Positions 20,060 through 27,638 of a stretch of DNA of 64,000 bases are shown here, in pieces. The translations under genes were made by a program, and so were the position numbers. Source of the stretch: JBBPZK01 sp965219175 (lineage in GTDB: Bacteria > Actinomycetota > Rubrobacteria > Rubrobacterales > Rubrobacteraceae); the NCBI GenBank assembly GCA_965219175.1, contig CBDCNI010000001.1, positions 2,356,001 through 2,420,000 of the forward strand, in the 5' to 3' direction. Numbering within the stretch: the stretch's first letter is position 1; each line of letters opens with the position of its first letter. The notes beneath the pieces were generated by a model that ran no database searches, was not told where the DNA came from, and saw nothing but the letters and a program-made list of their open reading frames with translations.

Positions 20060-20781
20060 GCCTGCGCGCCGTGGAGCCAGCTAAGGCGGCCGGGCGGGTG
20101 GAAGCCGTTGCGTGAGACCATTATGGCCTCGGCCAGGATCAGGTCCTCCGGGGAAGTCAGCTTTATGTTCGTCTTCTCACCCGGAACCGTAACCACGCGC
20201 CCTCCGGTCCGCTCCACGAGCGAAGCGTCGTCGGGGGCGCTCGCGAGCAGGGCGTCGGAACTGTCGTACACGCGGCGCAGGAGGCCTAGCCGGAAAGCCT
20301 GCGGGGTCTGGGTCGCCTGTAGCTTGCTCCGCTCCAGGGTCTCGGTGACGGAGCCGTTCTCGGTGACCTTTATGGTGTCGGAGACGGGGACCGTCGGGAT
20401 GACGCCGTCCACGCCTCTTTCTTTGGCGGCTTCGACGACGCGCCCGATCAGGGCCGGCGTCACCAGGCACCGGGAGCCGTCGTGGACGAGGACTATGGTC
20501 TGCGGGTCTTCCAGGCACATCAGGAGACCGCTCCTGGTCGAGTGGGAGCGGCTCTCGCCCGGTGGTGCGCAACTGGCGTACTTGCCGATCCGGGCGCTCG
20601 TGACGAGTGACTCGATCCTCTCCTTGTCCCCGACGGTGTAGATCCTATCTATCCCCGGAGTTTCCTGGAAAGCGCGCAGGGTATGATGGAGCGCGGGCTT
20701 GCCGAGCAGCTCTATAAACTGCTTGGGACGGCCCATCCGGCTTCCGAGGCCGCCAGCGAGTACGAGTGCTACGGCTCTCAA
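20056..20781 (-). CDS. ispD: 2-C-methyl-D-erythritol 4-phosphate cytidylyltransferase
   Basis: 241 residues. Makes CDP-methylerythritol. Nucleotide-binding N terminus LVLAGGLGSRMGRPKQF, then VLVHDGSRCLVTP and LQATQTPQAFRL. TTG start at 20781, eight bases after the carD stop with GGTAGGG as ribosome binding site. Overlaps ispF by four bases. Confidence 0.95.
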   Translation of the reverse strand: MRAVALVLAGGLGSRMGRPKQFIELLGKPALHHTLRAFQETPGIDRIYTVGDKERIESLVTSARIGKYASCAPPGESRSHSTRSGLLMCLEDPQTIVLVHDGSRCLVTPALIGRVVEAAKERGVDGVIPTVPVSDTIKVTENGSVTETLERSKLQATQTPQAFRLGLLRRVYDSSDALLASAPDDASLVERTGGRVVTVPGEKTNIKLTSPEDLILAEAIMVSRNGFHPPGRLSWLHGAQA

Positions 20782-20789
20782 AAACAGCC

Positions 20790-21386
20790 CTACCCGGCGC
20801 CGTCCTTCTCGCCTCCGCCACCGTTTGATTCGGCGTTTGCGGCGGCGTTGTCCGCGCCGTCGCGCAGCGCCTCTCCAACGAGCGACTCAGCCTCTTCGGT
20901 GTCTATCTTCTTGACCAGCGCTATCTCCGAGACCAGGATCCGGCGGGCCTTCAAGAGCATGTTCCGCTCGCCGGTCGAGAGGCCGTGTCCCGAACCGTAG
21001 GCGCTCAGGTTCCTTACCACCTCCGAGACCTGCACTATCTCGCCGTCCCGGATCTTCTCGCGGTTGTGCTTGAGCCGATGGTTCCAGTTGGAAGGCATCT
21101 CCGATACCTCAGAACGAAGGGCGGTTAGCGCCGCCGAGACGCTCTCTTCGTCCGAGCAAGGTCTCAAGTCGCTCTGGCCGTCGGCGGGTATGCTCAAAGT
21201 CAGACCCGCCTCGGGTATGTAGATCACGTAGTAGCGGCGGTTCTCGCCGAGTATGTTCTTTTCCTCGATACCGGCGACGCAGCCCGCGCCGTGGTTCGGG
21301 TATACGACGTAGTCGCCCTCGCTAAAGACCGGCGTGGGAGCATGCTCCAATCCGCCGTTCTGGGCCGATTTCTCAGTATCCGACAT
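20790..21386 (-). CDS. carD: CarD/CdnL-family RNA polymerase-binding regulator
   Basis: 198 residues. The N-terminal Tudor-like RNA polymerase interaction domain begins at FSEGDYVVYPNHGAG (about 20-34). The C-terminal helical DNA-binding domain carries the Trp of MPSNWNHRLK that wedges into the -10 minor groove in characterised CarD proteins. In actinobacteria it stabilises open complexes, especially at rRNA promoters. The tail after about residue 175 is Gly/Asn/Ala-rich and probably disordered. Lies between disA and ispD. Confidence 0.92.
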   Translation of the reverse strand: MSDTEKSAQNGGLEHAPTPVFSEGDYVVYPNHGAGCVAGIEEKNILGENRRYYVIYIPEAGLTLSIPADGQSDLRPCSDEESVSAALTALRSEVSEMPSNWNHRLKHNREKIRDGEIVQVSEVVRNLSAYGSGHGLSTGERNMLLKARRILVSEIALVKKIDTEEAESLVGEALRDGADNAAANAESNGGGGEKDGAG

Positions 21387-22469
21387 CTACAGCACCTCCC
21401 CGGAGGTTTCCATGTTGCGTTGACGTTTCAAGCCTCGCTGTATGGCCCGCGCACGAGCCTGCCCCACGCCGTCCACATCGTCGAGGTCCCCCTCGGAAGC
21501 GTCGAGCAGCTCCCTCAGAGACCCGAACTCCCGGATGAGGTTCTCGGCAACCTTCCTCGGCAACCTGGGCACCCGCACGAGTTGGCGGTAACCGCGAGGC
21601 TTCATAAAGAAATCCTCCGTCTGGCTCACGGGTCCGTAACCGAGTACCTGCGTGATCTCCATCGGGTCCGAAAGCTCCTCCGAAGAGAATTCCTGCAAGC
21701 TCGCCCTGACCTCCTTATAGTCTACTCCCTCCTCGACGTAGTCCCTGAGCAGAGCATCGTACTGCTCGGGGACGTTGTGAAAAGCCTGCTCCAACTGCAT
21801 CTCTATCAACCGTCCTTCGCTACCAAGCTCCCGAACGTGAGCCTCTATCTCTTCCGCTATCCGGATCGAATACTCGAAGGTGACGATTGCGCCGACAACC
21901 TCGCGCAGCGTAACTCCCCCCTCGTACTCGTGCATCGTCAGAACTCGCGCCTCTTCGCGCAGCCTACGGGTAAACTTTTCGAGCGTGGCGAGCGCCGAGT
22001 TCGCCTTGGAGAGCACAACACCTATGTCCTCCAGAACGTGCGGCCCGTATGGTCCCTGGTAGAGGCTCACAACCCGCCGCCGCTCGGAGACCACGATCAC
22101 CAGGTCTCCGGTCTGCCGGGCGGTGCGGTGTCCGGCGAGGTGACGCATCCCGGTCTCTTCAGATTCTAGGGCCGAGTCCGGGTTGAGTTGCACGTTGGCG
22201 TAGTGGATGGTCGACAGGTCCGGCGAGACGATGAGCGCCCCGTCCATCTTCGCGAGCTCGTACATCCGCATCGGCTCGAACCCGCAGCCGATCTTGATCC
22301 CCCCTGATATTATGCCCAACTCTTCCAACTTCTTCGGGTTAGCGACGACGACGAGCGCCCCGTTGTTCGCCCGGATGATATTGTCTATGGCGTCCCGAAG
22401 CTCAGTACCCGGAGCCACCAGGGCCAGAGCTTCGGCAAGCTCGACCGGCAGGCGGTTGCCGGCGCTCAC
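21387..22469 (-). CDS. disA: DNA integrity scanning protein DisA (diadenylate cyclase)
   Basis: 360 residues. N-terminal DAC domain for c-di-AMP synthesis, a helical middle domain and C-terminal helix-hairpin-helix DNA-binding domain (LRELLDASEGDLDDVDGVGQ). The DGA motif is intact at 76-78. The second motif, normally TRHR followed by TAERVA, reads MRHLAGHRTARQTG (108-121 region), so the canonical RHR triad is RHL here. The GTG start overlaps the radA stop (GTGA). Radiation-resistant relatives make this neighbourhood notable, but activity cannot be judged from sequence. Confidence 0.93.
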   Translation of the reverse strand: MSAGNRLPVELAEALALVAPGTELRDAIDNIIRANNGALVVVANPKKLEELGIISGGIKIGCGFEPMRMYELAKMDGALIVSPDLSTIHYANVQLNPDSALESEETGMRHLAGHRTARQTGDLVIVVSERRRVVSLYQGPYGPHVLEDIGVVLSKANSALATLEKFTRRLREEARVLTMHEYEGGVTLREVVGAIVTFEYSIRIAEEIEAHVRELGSEGRLIEMQLEQAFHNVPEQYDALLRDYVEEGVDYKEVRASLQEFSSEELSDPMEITQVLGYGPVSQTEDFFMKPRGYRQLVRVPRLPRKVAENLIREFGSLRELLDASEGDLDDVDGVGQARARAIQRGLKRQRNMETSGEVL

Positions 22470-23878
22470 AGGAGCGCGACCTCTACCGCTTCCGCAAGCG
22501 TTCTGACTTCCGTCACCTCGACCTCTTTCTTTGCCCGTCCGTTTCGTGTTTCTTCCACTGAATTATTCTCCGACGAGCTTCTTGAAGATCCACTCTTAGA
22601 CCTTATTATACGCGCGAAGCCCATTTTGAGCAGTTCGCCTATCCTGCGTTGCGTCCCGGCGACGTACCGCAAGTCCCCGGTCAACCCAACCTCCCCGAAA
22701 CAAGCCGTCCCAGCCATCACGGGTTTATCCTTCAAAGCGGAGGCGATAGCGAGCGCGACCCCGAGGTCCGCCGCCGGCTCCTCGACACGCACGCCCCCAG
22801 AGACGTTGACGTACACGTCGTGGCTGCCGAGCGAGAGTCCCGCCCGCCGGGAGAGGACCGCGCAGAGCATGTTGACCCTTCCCGTCTCGACACCGTTGGC
22901 GACGCGCCTGGGAACCGCGAGCGGGCTCGGGGAAACGAGGCTCTCTATCTCGACCAGCATCGGCCGCGTACCTTCCAACAAACAGACCGTAACCACGCCC
23001 GGCGGAACTCCACCCTCCCGGTGCGAGAGGAAGAAAGCCGACGGGTCTTCGACCTCGACCATTCCCCCACCGGTCATCTCGAAGACCCCGACCTCGTTGG
23101 TCGAGCCGAAACGGTTCTTGAGCCCACGAAGGACCCGGAAGGTCTGGAAGCGGTCTCCCTCGAACTGGAGGACAGTATCGACCATATGCTCCAGGACCCG
23201 CGGCCCTGCGATGGATCCTTCTTTCGTGACGTGTCCGACCAGGAACACGGCGATGTTCTCGCTCTTTGCCAGACGCATCAAGCGGGCGGCGCTCTCACGC
23301 ACCTGGCCGACGCTCCCCGGCGCCCCCGAAAGCTCTGGGGAATAGAGCGTCTGGATCGAGTCCACCACCACGACCTCCGGCCGCTCCTCCAGGATGCTCG
23401 CCTCGATCACACTCACATCCGTCTCCGAAAGCACACGAAACCCGGAACTCTCCACCCCGAGCCTCCGCGCGCTCATAGCAACTTGCCTCGGCGACTCCTC
23501 GCCCGAGACCATCAAGCACCGCTCCCCGAGATGCCCCATCACCTGCAACAACAGCGTGCTCTTCCCGATCCCCGGCTCCCCACCGACCAGCACCAGCGAA
23601 CCCGCCACGATCCCACCGCCCAGCACCCGGTTCAACTCCCCAACCCCGGTATCCATTCGGCTCTCACTCTCCGTCCTCACCTCGCTCAAAGACAAGGTCT
23701 TGCCGGCCGATCTCCGGTCCTTCGCCCCGGCCGCCCGCGCCGCGAAACCCGTGGCCTTCTTGCTCTCCCGCATCTCCTCGACGAAGGTGCTCCACTCCCC
23801 GCAGTCCGGACAGCGTCCGAGCCACTTCGGCTCCTCGTGCCCGCAATTCGAGCAAACATAAAGTGTTTTTGTAGCCAT
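22466..23878 (-). CDS. radA: DNA repair protein RadA
   Basis: 470 residues from ATG at 23878. The open frame extends a further 88 codons upstream, but those lack family similarity. C4 zinc finger CSNCGHEEPKWLGRCPDC at residues 9-26, Walker A GEPGIGKS, the RadA-specific LKNRFGSTNEVGVFEM, and a Lon-protease-like C-terminal domain. Helicase that extends recombination intermediates. Near the C terminus a Ser/Asn/Lys/Glu-rich stretch is inserted before the final helix. A TACAAT element ends nine bases before the ATG, so the message may have almost no leader. Confidence 0.96.
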   Translation of the reverse strand: MATKTLYVCSNCGHEEPKWLGRCPDCGEWSTFVEEMRESKKATGFAARAAGAKDRRSAGKTLSLSEVRTESESRMDTGVGELNRVLGGGIVAGSLVLVGGEPGIGKSTLLLQVMGHLGERCLMVSGEESPRQVAMSARRLGVESSGFRVLSETDVSVIEASILEERPEVVVVDSIQTLYSPELSGAPGSVGQVRESAARLMRLAKSENIAVFLVGHVTKEGSIAGPRVLEHMVDTVLQFEGDRFQTFRVLRGLKNRFGSTNEVGVFEMTGGGMVEVEDPSAFFLSHREGGVPPGVVTVCLLEGTRPMLVEIESLVSPSPLAVPRRVANGVETGRVNMLCAVLSRRAGLSLGSHDVYVNVSGGVRVEEPAADLGVALAIASALKDKPVMAGTACFGEVGLTGDLRYVAGTQRRIGELLKMGFARIIRSKSGSSRSSSENNSVEETRNGRAKKEVEVTEVRTLAEAVEVALL

Positions 23879-23988
23879 ACACCTATTGTACGGGATGGGC
23901 GAGAAAGTACATCTGGAGAGAAACCGGAGCCTATAGCTACACTGTGAGTTATACTTAGTTTTATTGGTTTTGCAACAGGAGGTACCCG

Positions 23989-24225
23989 ATGGTACAGGTA
24001 AGACGGAAGTTGAGAAAGGTTGGCGGATCAGTGATGCTACCGATCCCTCCAGAGATGTTGGAGGAGATACGCCTACAAGTAGGGCAAGACGTTCTGCTCT
24101 CTTCCGAGGGAGGGAAGATTCGAATAGAACCTTCCATACCAAGTCCTTCGCCTGACGCCGTAGAGTTCATAGCCCGGTTCACGAAACAGTACGACGAAGC
24201 AATGAGGAACCTCGCCCGGCGCTAA
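23989..24225 (+). CDS. AbrB/MazE-type antitoxin
   Basis: 78 residues. SpoVT/AbrB-like swapped-hairpin DNA-binding domain: VRRKLRKVGGSVMLPIPPEM and LQVGQDVLLSSEGGKIRIEP. A short C-terminal helix (AVEFIARFTKQYDEAMRNL) would neutralise the toxin. ATG follows AGGAGG by seven bases. It is 22 bases upstream of the doc-like gene, so the two form an antitoxin-toxin operon. An inverted-repeat-like sequence with the half-site AGTTATA lies at about 23931-23953. Confidence 0.82.
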   Translation: MVQVRRKLRKVGGSVMLPIPPEMLEEIRLQVGQDVLLSSEGGKIRIEPSIPSPSPDAVEFIARFTKQYDEAMRNLARR

Positions 24226-24247
24226 ACACCAGACAGAAGTTAGTTAG

Positions 24248-24643
24248 ATGCCGATTCCCGACAAGAAACCCGGCCTCCCAGAGATACTGTTTTTCCATAC
24301 GGTCTCGATAGAGCAATACGGAGGATCGGGAGGCGTGCGCGATGAAGAATCACTCCTCGCAGCTATCGCGCGTCCCTGGCAAGCCTCATTCGACCAGGAA
24401 CATTTTCCGTCCCCATACGAAAAAGCGGCAGCACTGATGGAATCAATCATTCGTCGCCGCCCTTTCGTGGACGGGAACAAACGCACCGCGACCGCCTCCG
24501 CCGCTTACCTGCTCTCGACGTTCGGTTACGAAGTAGAGGCAGAACAGGAGGAACTCGAAGACTTCGCCGTGAGCGTGGCGGAAGGCAAACTGGAAACCAG
24601 GTCCATCTCGCTCTGGTTCGAGAGACACAGCCGGAAAACGTGA
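24248..24643 (+). CDS. Doc-like Fic-fold toxin with altered signature motif
   Basis: 131 residues, the length of death-on-curing (Doc) toxins. Doc-type Fic domains carry HPFVDGNKRTA; here residues 71-81 are RPFVDGNKRTA, so the signature His is Arg (CGC, one base from CAC). The rest of the Doc pattern is kept: GVRDEESLLAAIARP near the start, then the AAALMESII helix. Doc of phage P1 phosphorylates EF-Tu and needs this His. The copy may be an inactive relic, may have lower activity, or may do something else. Paired with the AbrB-type antitoxin upstream. Confidence 0.83.
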   Translation: MPIPDKKPGLPEILFFHTVSIEQYGGSGGVRDEESLLAAIARPWQASFDQEHFPSPYEKAAALMESIIRRRPFVDGNKRTATASAAYLLSTFGYEVEAEQEELEDFAVSVAEGKLETRSISLWFERHSRKT

Positions 24644-24651
24644 GCCTTCCA

Positions 24652-24685
24652 AAAGAAAGGGCCGGGACGCTTTCACGCCCCGGCT
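24652..24685 (-). terminator. Rho-independent terminator after clpC
   Basis: Minus strand GCCGGGGCG / CGTCCCGGC (one G-U) with loop TGAAAG, followed by CCTTTCTTTT. It lies between the convergent ends of clpC and the doc-like gene. Confidence 0.75.
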
Positions 24686-24707
24686 ACGTTGCTTCGGTTA
24701 GCTACTG

Positions 24708-27221
24708 CTAACTTTCGGCTTTTACGACTTCCTTCGGCTGAGAAACCTTTATGTCGATGATCGACTCGTCCTCCCCGACGTCCTCGGCGGTGATCTCGTT
24801 CGGCTCTATGGTTACCTTCGAGCCGTTGGGGATCTCACCCTTTAGGATCATCTCGCTCATCGGGTCTTCGATCATGCGCTGTAGTACACGCTTCAACGGC
24901 CTGGCCCCGAACGCCGGGTCGTAGCCCGCCTCCGAGAGCTTATCGAGAGCCTCGCGGGTAAACTCGACGGTCACGTCGCGGTCGAGCATCTGCTGCCGCA
25001 GGCGCTTTATCTGGATCTCGATGATGTGGCGCATCTCCTCGCGCTCCAACTTGTGGAAGACGATGATCTCGTCGATCCGGTTGAGAAGCTCGGGACGGAA
25101 GATCTTCCGCAACTCGCTGGTCACGCGACCCTTCATCTCCTTGTAGGAGAGGCCGTCCTCGTCGCCGCCGAAGCCGAGCGACTTGGTCTTGTTGATCGTC
25201 TGCGCCCCGACGTTGGAGGTCATGATCAGGACAACGTTCTTGAAGTTGACCTGACGGCCCTGCGCGTCGGTGAGCTGCCCATCCTCCAAAATCTGGAGCA
25301 TGATGTTGAACACATCCGGGTGGGCTTTCTCGATCTCGTCGAAGAGGACCACGCTGTACGGACGACGCCTGACCTGCTCGGTGAGCTGCCCGCCCTCGTC
25401 GTAGCCGACGTAGCCCGGAGGCGAACCGACCAGCCGCGAGACCGTATGACGCTCCATGTACTCGGACATGTCCAGACGGATCATGGACTCCTGATCCCCG
25501 AAGAGGTACTCGGCGAGGGTCCGCGCGAGCTCCGTCTTACCGACGCCCGTAGGCCCGAGGAATACGAACGACCCACTAGGACGGTTCGGGTCCTGTAGAC
25601 CGGCCATCGTCCGTCGAATAGACCGGGAGACGGCCTTTATGGCCTCGTTTTGCCCGACGACGCGGCCGTGGAGGGCTTCCTCCATCTGCAACAGCCGGGC
25701 CGACTCTTCCTCGGTCAGCTTACGAACCGGAATTCCGGTCCACATGGAGACGATCTCGGCGATCTCATTCTCACCGATCGAGACCTCGTATCCTCCGTCG
25801 TGCTCGTCGCGCCAGTTCTTCTCGAGCTCCCGGCGCTGCTGAACCAGCTTCCGCTCCGAATCCCTAAAACGCGCGGCCTTCTCGAACTCCTGGCCGTCGA
25901 TGGCGGCCTCTTTCTGGGTCCGCACCTCGGAAAGCTCGCTGTCCACTTCCTTGTAGTACGGCGGCGAGGTCATGGTCTTGATCCGCATCTTGGACGCGGC
26001 CTCGTCGACCAAGTCTATAGCCTTGTCCGGCAGGAAGCGGTCCGCGATGTAGCGGTCGCCGAGCTCGGAGGCGGCCTTCAGCGCTTCGTCGGTTATCTGA
26101 ATCTTATGGTGAGTCTCGTACCTGTCGCGAAGGCCCTTGAGGATAAGCTCCGTCTCCTCGACGGACGGCTCACCGACCTGGATGGTCTGGAACCGGCGCT
26201 CGAGCGCCTTGTCCTTCTCGACGTACTTGCGATACTCGTCGATGGTCGTGGCACCGATCACCTGGATCTCACCTCGCGCCAACGCGGGCTTCAGGATGGA
26301 AGCGGCGTCTATCGCGCCCTCCGCGGCCCCGGCCCCGACTAGGTTGTGGATCTCATCGATAAACAGGATCACATCGCCGTGGTCGGTGATCTCCTTCATT
26401 ATCTTCTTGAGCCGCTCCTCGAACTCGCCACGGTACTTGGAACCCGCGACCAGCGCCCCGAGGTCAAGCGTGTAGACCTCTTTGTCGGCCAGGATATCCG
26501 GGACGCGCTCGGCGGCGATCTCCTCCGCCAATCCTTCGACGATGGCCGTCTTGCCGACGCCCGGCTCCCCGATAATAACCGGGTTGTTCTTGGTGCGCCT
26601 AACCAGGATCTGCATGATCCGCTGTATCTCCTGGGCCCGCCCGATAACCGGGTCGAGCTTGTCTTCCTCAGCGTAAGTGGTGAGGTTGCGCCCGTACTGG
26701 TCGAGCTGGCGAGTCTTGGGGCGCTTCGCCTCTACGCCGCGTCCACCAGCCTCGCCGCCTGCGCCACCTCTGGCCCTCTGCCCCCGACCGCCGCCGAGAC
26801 GACGCACGACCTCGCGCCGCACCTTGTCCGGGTCAACGTCGAGATTGGAGAGAACCCTTGCCGCGACACCCTCACTCTCGCGGACCAACCCCAGCAAGAT
26901 GTGCTCGGTGCCGATGTAATTGTGCCCTAGCTGCAACGCTTCTCTAAGCGCCAACTCCAGGACCTTCTTCGAACGTGGGGTGAACGGCGCTTGGCCGCCA
27001 GTCCCTTCCTCGCCGTAACCAACGATGCTCTCCACCTGCTCGCGGACCTCATCGAGAGTCACGCCGAGCGCGTTGAGGGTTTGGGCCGCTACTCCTTCGT
27101 CCTCGCGCAAGAGGCCGAGGAGCAGATGCTCGGTGCCGATGTAATTGTGGTTGAAATGACGGGCTTCTTCTTGGGCCAGAACAACTACCTTGCGGGCCCT
27201 TTCGGTAAATCGCTCAAACAT
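24708..27221 (-). CDS. clpC: ATP-dependent Clp protease ATP-binding subunit ClpC
   Basis: 837 residues. Two N-terminal Clp_N repeats (about 1-145), first AAA+ module with Walker A GEPGVGKT, a UVR/middle coiled-coil segment, second AAA+ module with GPTGVGKT, then the D2-small domain. Unfoldase partner of ClpP. ATG at 27221 follows AGGAGG. The first 145 codons and the ribosome binding site are duplicated at 31.1-31.9 kb as part of another gene. In many Gram-positives clpC is followed directly by radA and disA; here a toxin-antitoxin pair lies between. Confidence 0.97.
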   Translation of the reverse strand: MFERFTERARKVVVLAQEEARHFNHNYIGTEHLLLGLLREDEGVAAQTLNALGVTLDEVREQVESIVGYGEEGTGGQAPFTPRSKKVLELALREALQLGHNYIGTEHILLGLVRESEGVAARVLSNLDVDPDKVRREVVRRLGGGRGQRARGGAGGEAGGRGVEAKRPKTRQLDQYGRNLTTYAEEDKLDPVIGRAQEIQRIMQILVRRTKNNPVIIGEPGVGKTAIVEGLAEEIAAERVPDILADKEVYTLDLGALVAGSKYRGEFEERLKKIMKEITDHGDVILFIDEIHNLVGAGAAEGAIDAASILKPALARGEIQVIGATTIDEYRKYVEKDKALERRFQTIQVGEPSVEETELILKGLRDRYETHHKIQITDEALKAASELGDRYIADRFLPDKAIDLVDEAASKMRIKTMTSPPYYKEVDSELSEVRTQKEAAIDGQEFEKAARFRDSERKLVQQRRELEKNWRDEHDGGYEVSIGENEIAEIVSMWTGIPVRKLTEEESARLLQMEEALHGRVVGQNEAIKAVSRSIRRTMAGLQDPNRPSGSFVFLGPTGVGKTELARTLAEYLFGDQESMIRLDMSEYMERHTVSRLVGSPPGYVGYDEGGQLTEQVRRRPYSVVLFDEIEKAHPDVFNIMLQILEDGQLTDAQGRQVNFKNVVLIMTSNVGAQTINKTKSLGFGGDEDGLSYKEMKGRVTSELRKIFRPELLNRIDEIIVFHKLEREEMRHIIEIQIKRLRQQMLDRDVTVEFTREALDKLSEAGYDPAFGARPLKRVLQRMIEDPMSEMILKGEIPNGSKVTIEPNEITAEDVGEDESIIDIKVSQPKEVVKAES

Positions 27222-27528
27222 TATTGGGAGCCTCCTCTGCCCCGAGGGTCCTTGACGGCTTCAAATGCAGTCTCTGTATAAAAGGATATACGGTACTTGG
27301 AAATAAATGGATTACAACTCGTCCAAAATCTGTTCCTTGGAACCAACGAAACCCCTTTCACGGGCAACGGTGCAACTTCTCTGAGTATACAAGGGTTTTG
27401 CCCAAATTCTCCCCGCCCGAACACTTTACGCTATCAGCGCTAAACGCCGGGTAAGAGATCCCCGCATACCATCTCTTGTGTTTGCGATAGAGGTTAGCGC
27501 CCGGCTTACAGGCAGATGGTGTTCTGCC
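27222..27528. other. Intergenic region upstream of clpC
   Basis: About 300 bases without a gene, A+T-richer than its surroundings. It must hold the clpC promoter, but no convincing -35/-10 pair was found; TATA-rich segments near 27275-27290 are candidates. A perfect seven-pair inverted repeat AAGAGAT/ATCTCTT with an 11-base loop lies at 27453-27477 just beyond the leftover lysS tail and lacks a T tract. Confidence 0.6.
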
Positions 27529-27636
27529 TTACACCCGGAAGCGCTCCCGCACCACCTCGGCGGGCAATCCGGCGATGAACGGTCCGGCTTTTGGCCCACT
27601 CTTTTTGCCCAGCAGCACCGTGTAGAGGGCCGCGAA
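27529..27636 (-). pseudogene. Displaced native 3' end of lysS
   Basis: Immediately after the lysS stop (two bases on) a reading frame without a start encodes 35 residues and a TAA. It begins FAALYTVLLGKKSGPKAGPF, almost the same as the lysS segment FAAVYTVLIGKKSGPKAGPF, and ends AEVVRERFRV. It has the G+C-rich third positions of the rest of the chromosome, unlike the present end of lysS. Best read as the original C terminus left behind when the 3' part of lysS was replaced by foreign DNA. Confidence 0.85.
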
Positions 27637-27638
27637 CG

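Noticed and set aside
21291..22169. Long plus-strand open frame opposite disA (292 codons), and similar long frames opposite rpoC, rpoB, gltX and clpC
   Set aside because: They are mirror frames of highly conserved genes in G+C-rich DNA, show no family similarity and have no ribosome binding sites.
22466..24142. Longer radA beginning at 24142
   Set aside because: The extra 88 residues precede the zinc finger without similarity and run antisense into the antitoxin gene.
27453..27477. AAGAGAT/ATCTCTT inverted repeat as terminator of lysS
   Set aside because: No T tract on the relevant strand, only seven A+T-rich pairs, and an 11-base loop.
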